From: DSYF01 sp041181065
Lineage (GTDB): Bacteria; Verrucomicrobiota; Verrucomicrobiia; Limisphaerales; DSYF01
Reading direction: 5' to 3'
Assembly (NCBI GenBank): GCA_041181065.1
Contig: JBEGQI010000344.1
Location: 1-6,484 of the forward strand
DNA: 6,484 bases
Below, one piece after another: positions 1 to 6,463 of this stretch. Numbering within the stretch: position 1 is the stretch's first letter; each line of letters starts with the position of its first letter. The notes beneath the pieces were generated by a model. The model made no database searches and had not been told where the DNA came from. It saw nothing but the letters and a program-made list of their open reading frames with translations. The translations under genes were made by a program, and so were the position numbers.

Positions 1-1
1 C

Positions 2-1525
2 GTCGGCTTGCGGCGTTTCTTCTTCCTGACGGCAGGCTGCACCGGCGCGGCGGTGCTGATCGTCGAGATTCTCGGGGCGAAAATCCTCGCGCCCTGGTTT
101 GGCACATCGCACTTCGTCTGGACGGCGCAGATCGCCGTGACACTGATTTCGCTCGCGTGTGGTTATTACCTCGGCGGGTGCTGGGTGGATCGCTCGGCAA
201 AGCCAGGTAAGCTTTATGCCGCCATCATTGGCGCGGGCATCTACCTCGCGGCGACCACTCCCTTCACCGAATCACTTGCCTACGCTTGCCTGAACCTCCG
301 GCTCGCGCTGGGGTCGCTGGTTGCTTCAGTGGTCTTGTTCTTCGTCCCGCTCACGTTGCTGGCGATGGTCGGCCCGTATCTCATTCGTGTGCTCACGCAA
401 TCTGTGGACGCCGTCGGCGGCAACGTTGGCCGGCTGAGCGCCGTCAGCACGCTGGGCAGTGTCGTGGGGACGGCGTTGATTGGCTACGTCCTGATTCCGC
501 TATGCCGCAACTCCGTCACGCTCATCATCACGGCCCTCGCGCTCATCGGGCTTGGAGTGATTTACTATGTGATCTGGGGGCGGGGTGGGGCAAGGGCAGG
601 GGCGATTGCCGCTTTTTTGCTCACGCTGGGCATTGGGTGGTTCGGGGCAAACCAGGATCGTTACAACGGGAAGTTTACGACTGAACTATTCCGCGTGAAC
701 TCAAACTTCGGCCAACTGCAAGTCATCCAATCCACCACGATGCCCTTTCGCGCACTGGAAAACGACTATCTGACTCAAAACACCTACGACAACGTCACGC
801 ACGCCAGCCGCGCTTCCTTCACTTACCTGCTCGGCGGCCTGGCGCGCATGTATGCCACCAACCTCGACGATGTCCTGTGCATCGGGCTGGGCGTCGGCAT
901 CGTGCCGATGCAATTCGCCACGAACGGCCCGCGCGTGGATGTGGCGGAGATCAACCCGGCCGTGGTGCCCATCGCCCAACGGTTCTTCGACTTCCAGCCG
1001 GACAAGATGAATATCTTCATCGAGGACGGACGCTGCTACCTCAACCGCTGCACCAACCGTTACGACGCCGTCTGCCTGGATGCATTTCTCGGCGATTCAC
1101 CGCCCTCCCACTTGATGACCCGCGAAGCGTTCGCCTCCATTCGTCGTGTGCTCAAGCCGGGCGGCACGCTGGTGATCAACTCCTTCGCGAGCTTCGATGC
1201 GGGGCGCGATTTCCTCGGTCAATCGCTGGCGAAGACACTGCGTGACGTGTTCGGCAGCGTGCGTGTGTTTGGAGTTCACGGCGGCAACACCATGTATGTC
1301 GCTTCCGCTCGCGAGACGCTGGAGCCATTGCGCCAGCCTGATGTGGCAAACATCCATCCTTACTGCTGGGAAAAGACGCGCGATACCTTTCGCTCGCCGA
1401 TCGAGCCCAACCCAGCCATCGGCATCGTGCTGACCGACGACTTCAATCCCTCCGAGTTCTATGATGCCATGAATCGGGAGGAACTCCGCCGGAACAATGC
1501 CGTCGCTGTGCGCGATCGCCTGTAG
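2..1525 (+). CDS. Membrane-fused spermidine-synthase-like protein (N-terminus possibly cut by the window edge)
   Basis: The readable product is 505 residues from a TTG at 8, but the frame is open back to base 2 and no ribosome binding site can be seen, so a start just outside the window is likely. Residues about 7-212 are hydrophobic, with roughly seven transmembrane segments. They begin with a VEILGAKILAPWFGTS-type block (19-34), typical of the fused MFS/spermidine-synthase family. Residues about 225-480 resemble a SAM or decarboxylated-SAM binding Rossmann fold. It has the glycine loop CIGLGVG (291-297), an acidic strand end VAEINP (312-317), DGR (340-342), YDAVCLDAF (352-360) and VLKPGGTLVINSF (381-393). 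It ends with the family's VLTDDFNPSEFY block (474-485). The usual aminopropyltransferase 'D-S/T-D-P' loop is replaced by LDAFLGDSPP, so polyamine synthesis is not assured and the substrate is unknown. The protein is probably in the inner membrane with a cytoplasmic catalytic domain. The stop is TAG, followed by a weak GATCGC/GCGATC inverted repeat with no T-run. Confidence 0.88.
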   Translation, partial: VGLRRFFFLTAGCTGAAVLIVEILGAKILAPWFGTSHFVWTAQIAVTLISLACGYYLGGCWVDRSAKPGKLYAAIIGAGIYLAATTPFTESLAYACLNLRLALGSLVASVVLFFVPLTLLAMVGPYLIRVLTQSVDAVGGNVGRLSAVSTLGSVVGTALIGYVLIPLCRNSVTLIITALALIGLGVIYYVIWGRGGARAGAIAAFLLTLGIGWFGANQDRYNGKFTTELFRVNSNFGQLQVIQSTTMPFRALENDYLTQNTYDNVTHASRASFTYLLGGLARMYATNLDDVLCIGLGVGIVPMQFATNGPRVDVAEINPAVVPIAQRFFDFQPDKMNIFIEDGRCYLNRCTNRYDAVCLDAFLGDSPPSHLMTREAFASIRRVLKPGGTLVINSFASFDAGRDFLGQSLAKTLRDVFGSVRVFGVHGGNTMYVASARETLEPLRQPDVANIHPYCWEKTRDTFRSPIEPNPAIGIVLTDDFNPSEFYDAMNREELRRNNAVAVRDRL

Positions 1526-1686
1526 CCTCGCGATCCCAAGGGTGCCTAGAATCACTTAACGATATCTGGCGCAGGATTAAATTTCGTTTTCAACCGGAGG
1601 GCGCGCTGCCTGCAAAATAGGGCCAGCAATTGCCAACACCCGTGTAGTTGCGGCTTCGTCCCGCGCCTAGTGTGTCGTTGGTCATA

Positions 1687-2613
1687 ATGCACGGCATCGC
1701 AACAAAGACAACAGTCACCGAAGACCCGCAGGTCAAGCGCCGGCGGGCCGCTCCCACACCGGTCGTGCCCCGTGAGTCGGCCTTTGGTTGTCCGCGTGAT
1801 TTCCTGAACAACCGGTTCGTCTATGCCGTCCTGTCGCCGCGTGCGCACGGCCTTTCCGTCGGCGTCAACATGAACCCCGACCGCAAGTGCGACTTCGACT
1901 GCATCTATTGCGAGGTCAATCGCAACCAGCCGCCGCTGGAAAGATCCTTGGTCACTGCGGTCATGGCGGCTGAACTGGAACGGACCCTCGCGTATGTCAC
2001 CTCGCCGGAATTCCGCGAGACCGGCCCCTATCGCAATCTCCCTGAGGAACTCCTCCGCCTGCATCACGTCACCATCAGCGGCGACGGCGAGCCCACGCTC
2101 GCGCCCAACTTCGCCGAAGCCGTGCGCGAGATCGTCCACGTCCGCGCCGTCGGCCGACTGCCCTTTTTCAAGCTCGTCCTCATCACCAATTGTTCCGGGC
2201 TCGACCGCCCCGAAGTGCAGCAAGGCATCAAACTGCTCACGCGCGCCGATGAGATCTGGGTCAAGCTCGACGGCGGCACACAGGAATACCTCAACAAGGT
2301 CAACCGGCCGGATGCCGTTCCCCTGGAGAAGATTCTTGCGAACATCCTCCTCATCGCCAAGCAACGCCCCGTCGTCGTGCAAAGCCTCTTCCCCGCCATC
2401 AACGGTGCAGAGCCGCTCGCTGAAGAGATCGAGGAATACGCCATGCGCCTGCGCGAACTCAAGCAAGCCGGCGCCCAGATCTCACTCGTCCAAATCTATT
2501 CCGCCACCCGCCCCATCCAGAATGTCGGGTGCGGACATCTCCCTCTTCGCAGCCTCTCCCGCATCGCCCAAGTCGTGCGACTCGTCTCCGGCCTGAAAGC
2601 CGAAGTCTTTTAA
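1687..2613 (+). CDS. Radical SAM protein, COG0731/TYW1-like
   Basis: This is a 308-residue protein counted from the ATG at 1687. Upstream in-frame TTG and GTG codons (1648, 1672, 1678) are possible but add only a low-information extension, and no start has a clear Shine-Dalgarno sequence. The [4Fe-4S] cluster motif CX3CX2C is C68, C72 and C75 (KCDFDCIYCEVNR), preceded by GVNMNPDRK. SGDGEPTL (131-138) corresponds to the SAM-contacting glycine-rich strand typical of this group. Further family-like strands are LITNCSGL (165-172), EIWVKLDGG (189-197), VVVQSLF (229-235) and IYSATRP (270-276). It should cleave SAM reductively to a 5'-deoxyadenosyl radical in the cytosol. Relatives include archaeal/eukaryal TYW1 for wyosine tRNA, but bacteria generally lack that pathway and the bacterial substrate is not known to me. 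The first 30 residues are basic and probably disordered. It lies 161 bp after the previous gene, so co-transcription is possible but not shown. Confidence 0.9.
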   Translation: MHGIATKTTVTEDPQVKRRRAAPTPVVPRESAFGCPRDFLNNRFVYAVLSPRAHGLSVGVNMNPDRKCDFDCIYCEVNRNQPPLERSLVTAVMAAELERTLAYVTSPEFRETGPYRNLPEELLRLHHVTISGDGEPTLAPNFAEAVREIVHVRAVGRLPFFKLVLITNCSGLDRPEVQQGIKLLTRADEIWVKLDGGTQEYLNKVNRPDAVPLEKILANILLIAKQRPVVVQSLFPAINGAEPLAEEIEEYAMRLRELKQAGAQISLVQIYSATRPIQNVGCGHLPLRSLSRIAQVVRLVSGLKAEVF

Positions 2614-2878
2614 CCGTTCTCCCCGCCTCAACGCTCGAGTTCCTGGCCAACCACCACCGTCGAACCGCCATGCCCGGCCGCCGGTAGCAGACCTGACAAC
2701 CGCATCCGGCCAGGGAGATTCGCCCCTTTTGGTTCCGCCAATGCGAAAGCGGCGGGACGCGGCACTCCAAGCCGCTGGCAGAAACCCCTTGCCCGCCAAA
2801 CCAGACGGCCTACATTCGCCCCACAAACCATGAGGGTGTTAAACGACAATTCCGTCGCTCAACCAGACTTTTAGGCCC

Positions 2879-3184
2879 ATGCTCCATCGACTCACAGATT
2901 TTGCATGTTCCCGCATTCGCAAGCGGGCGGAGAGCTTAGATTCGGATGCTCGCCGATCGTATTTTCGCCGGATAGCTCTGGCCTTCCGTTTATGGGTTTG
3001 GTTTGCGTATTTACTCAGTGCGCTCTGTGCTTATTGGGCTTTCTTTTCTTTGACCTCACAGCTCCCGCCGGTTTCGGGATTGGGTTGCGGAGCAACGTTC
3101 GGGTTGGGGAGTGTCATGTTTATTCTTCTGAGTCGCTGTTATCTCGGCATCATTCGATTTGTATCACATGAAGCATCGCAATAG
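2879..3184 (+). CDS. Small two-pass membrane protein, unknown function
   Basis: This is a 101-residue ORF starting with ATG three bases after a TTTTAGGCCC stretch. No convincing ribosome binding site is seen. The first 32 residues are basic and polar (RIRKRAESLDSDARRSYFRR). Two hydrophobic segments follow, about 33-56 (IALAFRLWVWFAYLLSALCAYWAF) and about 66-90, the latter glycine-rich (GLGCGATFGLGSVMFILL). By the positive-inside rule the N-terminus should be cytoplasmic. I recognise no family. The stretch is less GC-rich than both flanking large genes, and it pairs with a second tiny membrane ORF 42 bp downstream. An overlapping 88-residue ORF in another frame (2905-3171) is also partly hydrophobic but starts inside this one, so I prefer the longer ORF. 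The coding call rests on membrane topology and length only. Confidence 0.5.
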   Translation: MLHRLTDFACSRIRKRAESLDSDARRSYFRRIALAFRLWVWFAYLLSALCAYWAFFSLTSQLPPVSGLGCGATFGLGSVMFILLSRCYLGIIRFVSHEASQ

Positions 3185-3212
3185 GCCCGTCGCTGAGCTG
3201 GGAGCGTTAGCT
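3182..3212 (+). other. Possible integron attC-like core (degenerate)
   Basis: The 42-bp gap between the two small membrane genes contains TAGGCCCGTCGCTGAGCTGG followed by GAGCGTTAGCT. The final GTTAGCT (3206-3212) resembles the R' core (GTTRRRY, often GTTAGGC or GTTAGCT) at which integron cassettes join. A related TAGGCCC lies just before the first small gene (2872-2878), and CCGTCGCT occurs before both genes (2852-2859, 3187-3194). A complete attC should also carry a matching 5' core and a long imperfect hairpin, and I do not see these. This is a weak, possibly decayed, candidate. Confidence 0.2.
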
Positions 3213-3226
3213 ATCGCAAACACGCC

Positions 3227-3451
3227 ATGAAATTAAAACACTTCGCCGCATTCGTGTTCCGCGTTCTGGGGGCGTTGTTCGCCCTTGTGAGCCTGTGGAG
3301 CTTTGTATTAATGATCGACAGCAGAGTGTCCGGTGAAACGGCCGGGAGAGCCTTCCTGATTTCTCTTATTCCCGGATTGCTCGGGGCGAATTTGATATAT
3401 TTCAGTAAATCGTTGGCGGCGATTTTTTGTAAGGATTTAGACGATGACTAA
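3227..3451 (+). CDS. Small two-pass membrane protein, unknown function
   Basis: This is a 74-residue ORF with an ATG start and TAA stop. It has a typical small membrane protein layout. A short basic N-terminus (MKLKH) leads into transmembrane segment 1, about 7-29 (AAFVFRVLGALFALVSLWSFVLM). A polar loop with DSRVSGETAGR (31-41) follows, then segment 2 at about 42-59 (AFLISLIPGLLGANLIYF) and an acidic tail KDLDDD. Both termini are probably cytoplasmic. No Shine-Dalgarno sequence is visible: the 21 bp upstream run from GTTAGCT to ATG. It is a singleton I cannot assign to a family. Base composition is lower in GC than the large neighbours and similar to the preceding 101-residue ORF. The clean topology makes it somewhat more convincing than its neighbour. 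Confidence 0.6.
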   Translation: MKLKHFAAFVFRVLGALFALVSLWSFVLMIDSRVSGETAGRAFLISLIPGLLGANLIYFSKSLAAIFCKDLDDD

Positions 3452-3473
3452 GCCTGACCCGATGAGATGAGCA

Positions 3474-3515
3474 GGCAGAGGCGCGTCGTTGTGTGATGAG
3501 TTAAAGTCCTCTGCC
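3474..3515. repeat. Inverted repeat GGCAGAGG / CCTCTGCC
   Basis: Exact 8-bp arms at 3474-3481 and 3508-3515 are separated by 26 bp, just after the second small membrane gene. There is no T-run after the right arm, so it is a poor intrinsic terminator. It may be the stem of a larger RNA or a remnant of a recombination site. An 8-C homopolymer follows at 3531-3538. Confidence 0.35.
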
Positions 3516-3593
3516 AATGAGTAAATCAGTCCCCCCCCGTCCTTTGTCTGATCTCGTTGGGTTTGAGTCCAGCTGGCCGCTCCTTTTAACACT

Positions 3594-3609
3594 CGCCCGG
3601 CCTTGGGCG
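3594..3609 (+). repeat. Short hairpin CGCCC-N6-GGGCG (copy 1)
   Basis: A 5-bp GC stem, CGCCC (3594-3598) and GGGCG (3605-3609), encloses a 6-nt loop GGCCTT. It uses the same arms and loop length as the hairpin 46 bp further on, but lacks a T-run after it. The left arm of this copy could instead pair with the right arm of the next. Confidence 0.35.
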
Positions 3610-3639
3610 TCGTGTCAGGCGGATGATTCTCGCGCCTTT

Positions 3640-3665
3640 CGCCCGTTGAAGGGCGGTTTTGTCTT
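3640..3665 (+). terminator. Likely rho-independent terminator for + strand genes
   Basis: The stem CGCCC (3640-3644) and GGGCG (3651-3655) has a 6-nt loop GTTGAA. It is followed on the + strand by GTTTTGTCTT, which gives a short U-rich tail. It lies about 190 bp after the last + strand gene and just before the end of the convergent cytochrome gene, where a terminator is expected. The 5-bp stem makes it modest in strength. Confidence 0.45.
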
Positions 3666-3673
3666 CCCCCCAA

Positions 3674-3707
3674 AAGCGAAGCGGGCTTCGGTTGCCCGAA
3701 GCCCGCT
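3674..3707 (-). terminator. Intrinsic terminator of the cytochrome gene
   Basis: A perfect 12-bp GC-rich stem, AGCGGGCTTCGG (3680-3691) and CCGAAGCCCGCT (3696-3707), has a 4-nt loop TTGC. It begins 19 bp beyond the cytochrome stop codon on the - strand. On that strand it is followed by TCGCTTTTGG, so the U-tract is short and offset by four bases. Position and stem strength make it the natural terminator for this convergent gene. Confidence 0.75.
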
Positions 3708-3726
3708 CGTGAAACTTACGCGTTCT

Positions 3727-6279
3727 TTATGGGAGAACGATGATCTGTTGCGTTGCCGCCGTGGTGTTGCCCGCCGGCGTGACCGCGCGGACGGTGACGT
3801 TGTTCGTCCCAACCACCGTGTAGGTGTAGCTGACGGTCGGCGACGAGTTGGTCACATAGACGCTCGGGCTGGTGCGCACGGTCCAACGATACAGGGTCAC
3901 GTCGCTCGTGTTGGAGCAGAGGTTCGTGAACGTCACGGTATCGTTGGTGTGGACGAGCGTCGCGCTGACCGCGAAGGCAACTGTCGGTTGCGCATAGACG
4001 CCGATGTAGTTCGTGCGGGTCAGCGTGTTGGTCACGCCGCTGGCGACCACCGTGAGCGAGACGGTGTTGCTGCCGCGCGCGGTGTAGAGGTGCGACGGGT
4101 TCGCCGCGGTGGAGCTGCCGCCGTCACCGAAGTCCCAACGGTAGCTGCTGATGCCGCTGCCGCCGGTGGTGAAGCTGACGTTGAACGGGGTGTAACCCTT
4201 CGTGGCGCTCGCCATCCAGATGGCGGTGTTGGTCGAGGCGCCCAGCACGGTTTGCACTTTGTTCGACGCGTCGGTGATGAGGTAGCTGGAGAAGCCCGGG
4301 TTGTGGACGCCGCCGCTGCCGTCGTTGTTCACCATGTAGAGGTTGAACCGGGCTTGTTTGATCGGGTCCGGAACCTTGGCTGCGTCACTGCCGGAAGGGC
4401 CGGCGTTGGTGACGGTGGCCAGTGAACTGATGGTGGTGTATTCCCAACCGTTTTGGAGGTAGTTGGAATAGTTCGTGCCGAAGATCGCCGGGCCGTTGTT
4501 GGTGGCCCACTTGTTGAGGAGGGCGACCACGCCAACGATGCGGTTGGAGATGGTGGTGCGTTGTTCTTCGTAGTTGGGCACGCTGCCGTGGCACAGGGTG
4601 CAGTTGTTGGTCGCCAGCGCGAACGTGTGACCGGTGACATTCGTGGTGGAGTTGACCGCGTAGCTGACGACGTGGCAGGTCGCGCATTGATTCGTGTTGT
4701 AGGGCGTGCGGTTCTGGATGCCCGCGTGTGAGGCGGAGTAATTCATCGAGGCGCCTTGGGCATCTAGGTTGAGGTAATCGTCCTGCACGATGCCGATGAG
4801 GAGGTTGTATTGCGGAGAATGGTGCGGGCCGCGGCTGAAGCTTTGGCTGCTGCCGAGCACCATCGCATTGCTGGCCACGTTCCAGCTCTTGCTCTTGCCA
4901 TCCCAACGCGCGCCGCGGGAGTTATGGCATTGGGCGCAGATGTGGATTTCAGGATTATACTGGCTGGCGAAACCATCGGCCTTGTAGGAGACGGTCATCG
5001 AGGTTTGGCCGAGCACGTTGGTGTAACGGTTCGTGACCGCGATGCTGGAACCGGTGAACATCGTGTAGTAGTTCGTCGAGTTCAGCGGATTGCGCAATTG
5101 AGCGTCGCGTGCGTCGGAGTGCGGATCATGGCAGACGGCGCAGGTGACGGCGGTTTCCGCGGCTTCCCATTTGTCGGGGAGTGCGAGGAAGTTCGTGATG
5201 CCCTTTTGGCGGGCTTCATAATCATAGAGCATCGCAACACGGGTGGCGCCGCTGTGGCAGAAGCCGCAGGTCATCTGACGGCTGAGGCCGTTGAAGTCGT
5301 TGGTGCTATTCACCATGCCGCCGAGGGCATTGGTGATGCCGTTGGTCAGGACGATGTAGCCATTCAACACGGCGGTGTAGGTCAGGCCGGTCGTCGCGTT
5401 GGTCAACACGGCGGTAACGGTGTCTTCATAGATCGTGCCCGCGCCTTCGCCGACGCCGTAGCTGACATCGGGCGTGACTTCCGCGTGACCAGATGATTCC
5501 CATTCCTCGAAGGTCGGGTGATGTGATTCGGTATGGCACGCGCCGCAGGTGGCCGCCGAGAGGCTGTTGACGGGGTGATACGTGCGGCCGCTGATGTTGA
5601 CGTGCGAATTGGCCGAGCCGTGGCAGTTTTCGCATTGCACGTTGGCGAGTTGCGGGGTCGTGGCCCAGTCCACGTAGCCGCCCGGTTGGTTCTTGCCCAC
5701 CGTGTGGCAGGGGATGCAACTGTCGTTCCGGAACGGCAGGAACGCGCCGGTGTTGGTGTTGATCAGCTCGGTGATCGCTTTGGCGTGACCAGTGCCGCTC
5801 CATTCGGAGACTTTGTCGCTATGGCAGCCGATGCACTTGGTGGAGCCGACGAAGACGTTACTGATGCCGAGGGCGCCACTATTATACTTACCCGCCCAAT
5901 TGGTCGCGCCGAGCATCATCAGGCGGAACAGCGCTGTGCCGGATGGGACATTGGTGGCGGTGCAGGCGCCGGAGAAGTTCGGGTGCTTCAAGCTCGTGAC
6001 GCCGCCGTTCATCCAGTCAACACCGTTCGAGGACACCTGGATCATATAAGGCGCCTGGAGGCCTTCGATCTGGATCGTGGCGTTGCTGCCGTTCACGACC
6101 GGCGTGCCCACGATGACGGGGCTGACGCGGATGCCACCGGTGGTGGTGGGCGGGTTGAGGTTGTCTGCCCGGGTTGGCAGGGCCAGCGATGCGCCCAAGG
6201 CGAGCGTGGCGGCCAACACGGTCAGGGTTCTTTGCGGACGCGAGGTCCGACACTTCGGATTGTTTGGCTCTAGGTTCAT
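3727..6279 (-). CDS. Secreted nine-heme cytochrome c with C-terminal PKD modules
   Basis: This 850-residue protein starts with ATG at 6279 and ends with TAA. A Sec signal peptide (basic RTSRPQR, hydrophobic about 19-34, probable cleavage after PTRA38) sends it to the periplasm or outside. Residues about 50-123 form a beta-rich module ending FRLMML. Nine CXXCH haem c sites follow: CIGCH149, CIPCH188, CENCH216, CGACH245, CGFCH338, CAVCH380, CAQCH448, CATCH532 and CTLCH560 (number is the first Cys). The repeated blocks EWSGTGHA (159-166) and EWESSGHA (259-266), plus GPHHSPQ (484-490) and VHNPGFSSYLI (658-668), offer distal His ligands. They recall cytochrome c554 and related multihaem families. 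A PKD domain (about 690-765, YRWDFGDG at 713-720) and a second, more diverged one (about 766-850, YRWTV) form the C-terminus. No membrane anchor or sorting signal is seen at the end (IIVLP). The likely role is electron transfer, or possibly reduction of a nitrogen or sulfur compound; the substrate is not predictable. It needs cytochrome c maturation factors from elsewhere. The ribosome binding site is weak (AGAAAGTAAG). Confidence 0.93.
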   Translation of the reverse strand: MNLEPNNPKCRTSRPQRTLTVLAATLALGASLALPTRADNLNPPTTTGGIRVSPVIVGTPVVNGSNATIQIEGLQAPYMIQVSSNGVDWMNGGVTSLKHPNFSGACTATNVPSGTALFRLMMLGATNWAGKYNSGALGISNVFVGSTKCIGCHSDKVSEWSGTGHAKAITELINTNTGAFLPFRNDSCIPCHTVGKNQPGGYVDWATTPQLANVQCENCHGSANSHVNISGRTYHPVNSLSAATCGACHTESHHPTFEEWESSGHAEVTPDVSYGVGEGAGTIYEDTVTAVLTNATTGLTYTAVLNGYIVLTNGITNALGGMVNSTNDFNGLSRQMTCGFCHSGATRVAMLYDYEARQKGITNFLALPDKWEAAETAVTCAVCHDPHSDARDAQLRNPLNSTNYYTMFTGSSIAVTNRYTNVLGQTSMTVSYKADGFASQYNPEIHICAQCHNSRGARWDGKSKSWNVASNAMVLGSSQSFSRGPHHSPQYNLLIGIVQDDYLNLDAQGASMNYSASHAGIQNRTPYNTNQCATCHVVSYAVNSTTNVTGHTFALATNNCTLCHGSVPNYEEQRTTISNRIVGVVALLNKWATNNGPAIFGTNYSNYLQNGWEYTTISSLATVTNAGPSGSDAAKVPDPIKQARFNLYMVNNDGSGGVHNPGFSSYLITDASNKVQTVLGASTNTAIWMASATKGYTPFNVSFTTGGSGISSYRWDFGDGGSSTAANPSHLYTARGSNTVSLTVVASGVTNTLTRTNYIGVYAQPTVAFAVSATLVHTNDTVTFTNLCSNTSDVTLYRWTVRTSPSVYVTNSSPTVSYTYTVVGTNNVTVRAVTPAGNTTAATQQIIVLP

Positions 6280-6322
6280 GGCTTACTTTCTGTTTACGCT
6301 GCTTCGTTTTCGCGAGTGTCTG

Positions 6323-6348
6323 GGTGTTACACCAGTGCTTCACCAGTG
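6323..6348 (-). promoter_or_regulatory. Candidate operator upstream of the cytochrome gene
   Basis: The palindrome GGTGT-T-ACACC (6323-6333) overlaps two exact direct copies of CACCAGTG (6330-6337 and 6341-6348), which start 11 bp apart, about one helical turn. The cluster sits 44-69 bp upstream of the cytochrome start codon. This is a reasonable position for a regulator site or 5' UTR element. No regulator can be named and no convincing -35/-10 pair was found in the 205 bp available. Confidence 0.25.
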
Positions 6349-6445
6349 GCGCGGGACGCCAAACCAAGCCGTTCTTGCCACCGGTCACCACGTGCCCACT
6401 TCGCGCATCGTGATGAAGGCATCCTACGCTGCGAGAAAGGGCCAA

Positions 6446-6463
6446 CTACTCGTGCCTTGTCAT
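6446..6463 (-). other. Possible five-codon leader ORF upstream of the cytochrome
   Basis: On the - strand AAAGGAAAGAGA precedes ATG (6463-6461) and the frame reads M-T-R-H-E-stop. The purine-rich block is a better Shine-Dalgarno sequence than that of the cytochrome itself, which begins 166 bp later. It could be a leader peptide, the end of a signal for a gene outside the window, or chance. Confidence 0.12.

Noticed and set aside
1552..2466. 304-codon open frame on the - strand opposite the radical SAM gene
   Set aside because: It lies entirely antisense to a gene with clear catalytic motifs; its translation is low-complexity and acidic with no recognisable domain. It is an artefact of GC-rich codon bias.
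2759..2775. GCGGC-N7-GCCGC hairpin after the radical SAM gene
   Set aside because: It has a short stem, no following T-run and lies about 145 bp from the stop codon, so it does not qualify as a terminator.
2459..2849. Several - strand frames between the radical SAM gene and the first small gene
   Set aside because: They are Arg/Trp/Gly-rich translations without domains, partly antisense to the radical SAM gene and mutually overlapping.
2905..3171. 88-codon + strand frame overlapping the 101-residue membrane ORF
   Set aside because: It starts within the longer ORF and has only one clear hydrophobic stretch. The longer ORF has a cleaner two-segment topology, though this choice is not certain.
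3531..3538. Run of eight C bases as a possible phase-variation tract
   Set aside because: It is in non-coding sequence with no gene or promoter element whose frame or spacing it would switch.
3556..3588. tRNA-like 3' end (GTTGGGTTTGAGTCCAGC followed by TGGCCGCTCC)
   Set aside because: The T-arm would need an 8-nt loop or shifted pairing, and no matching acceptor 5' strand, D-arm or anticodon arm was found upstream.
3517..4425. 302-codon + strand frame opposite the 3' end of the cytochrome gene
   Set aside because: Its translation is Arg/Val/Gly/Ala-rich (repeated RRG, VGVAD-like runs), as expected from reading the complement of a GC-rich gene. It also spans the terminator hairpin.
4810..6273. 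Long + strand frames (4810-5496, 5533-6273) opposite the cytochrome
   Set aside because: They mirror the haem-coding frame and show no domain or start signal; the - strand frame has nine CXXCH motifs and a signal peptide.
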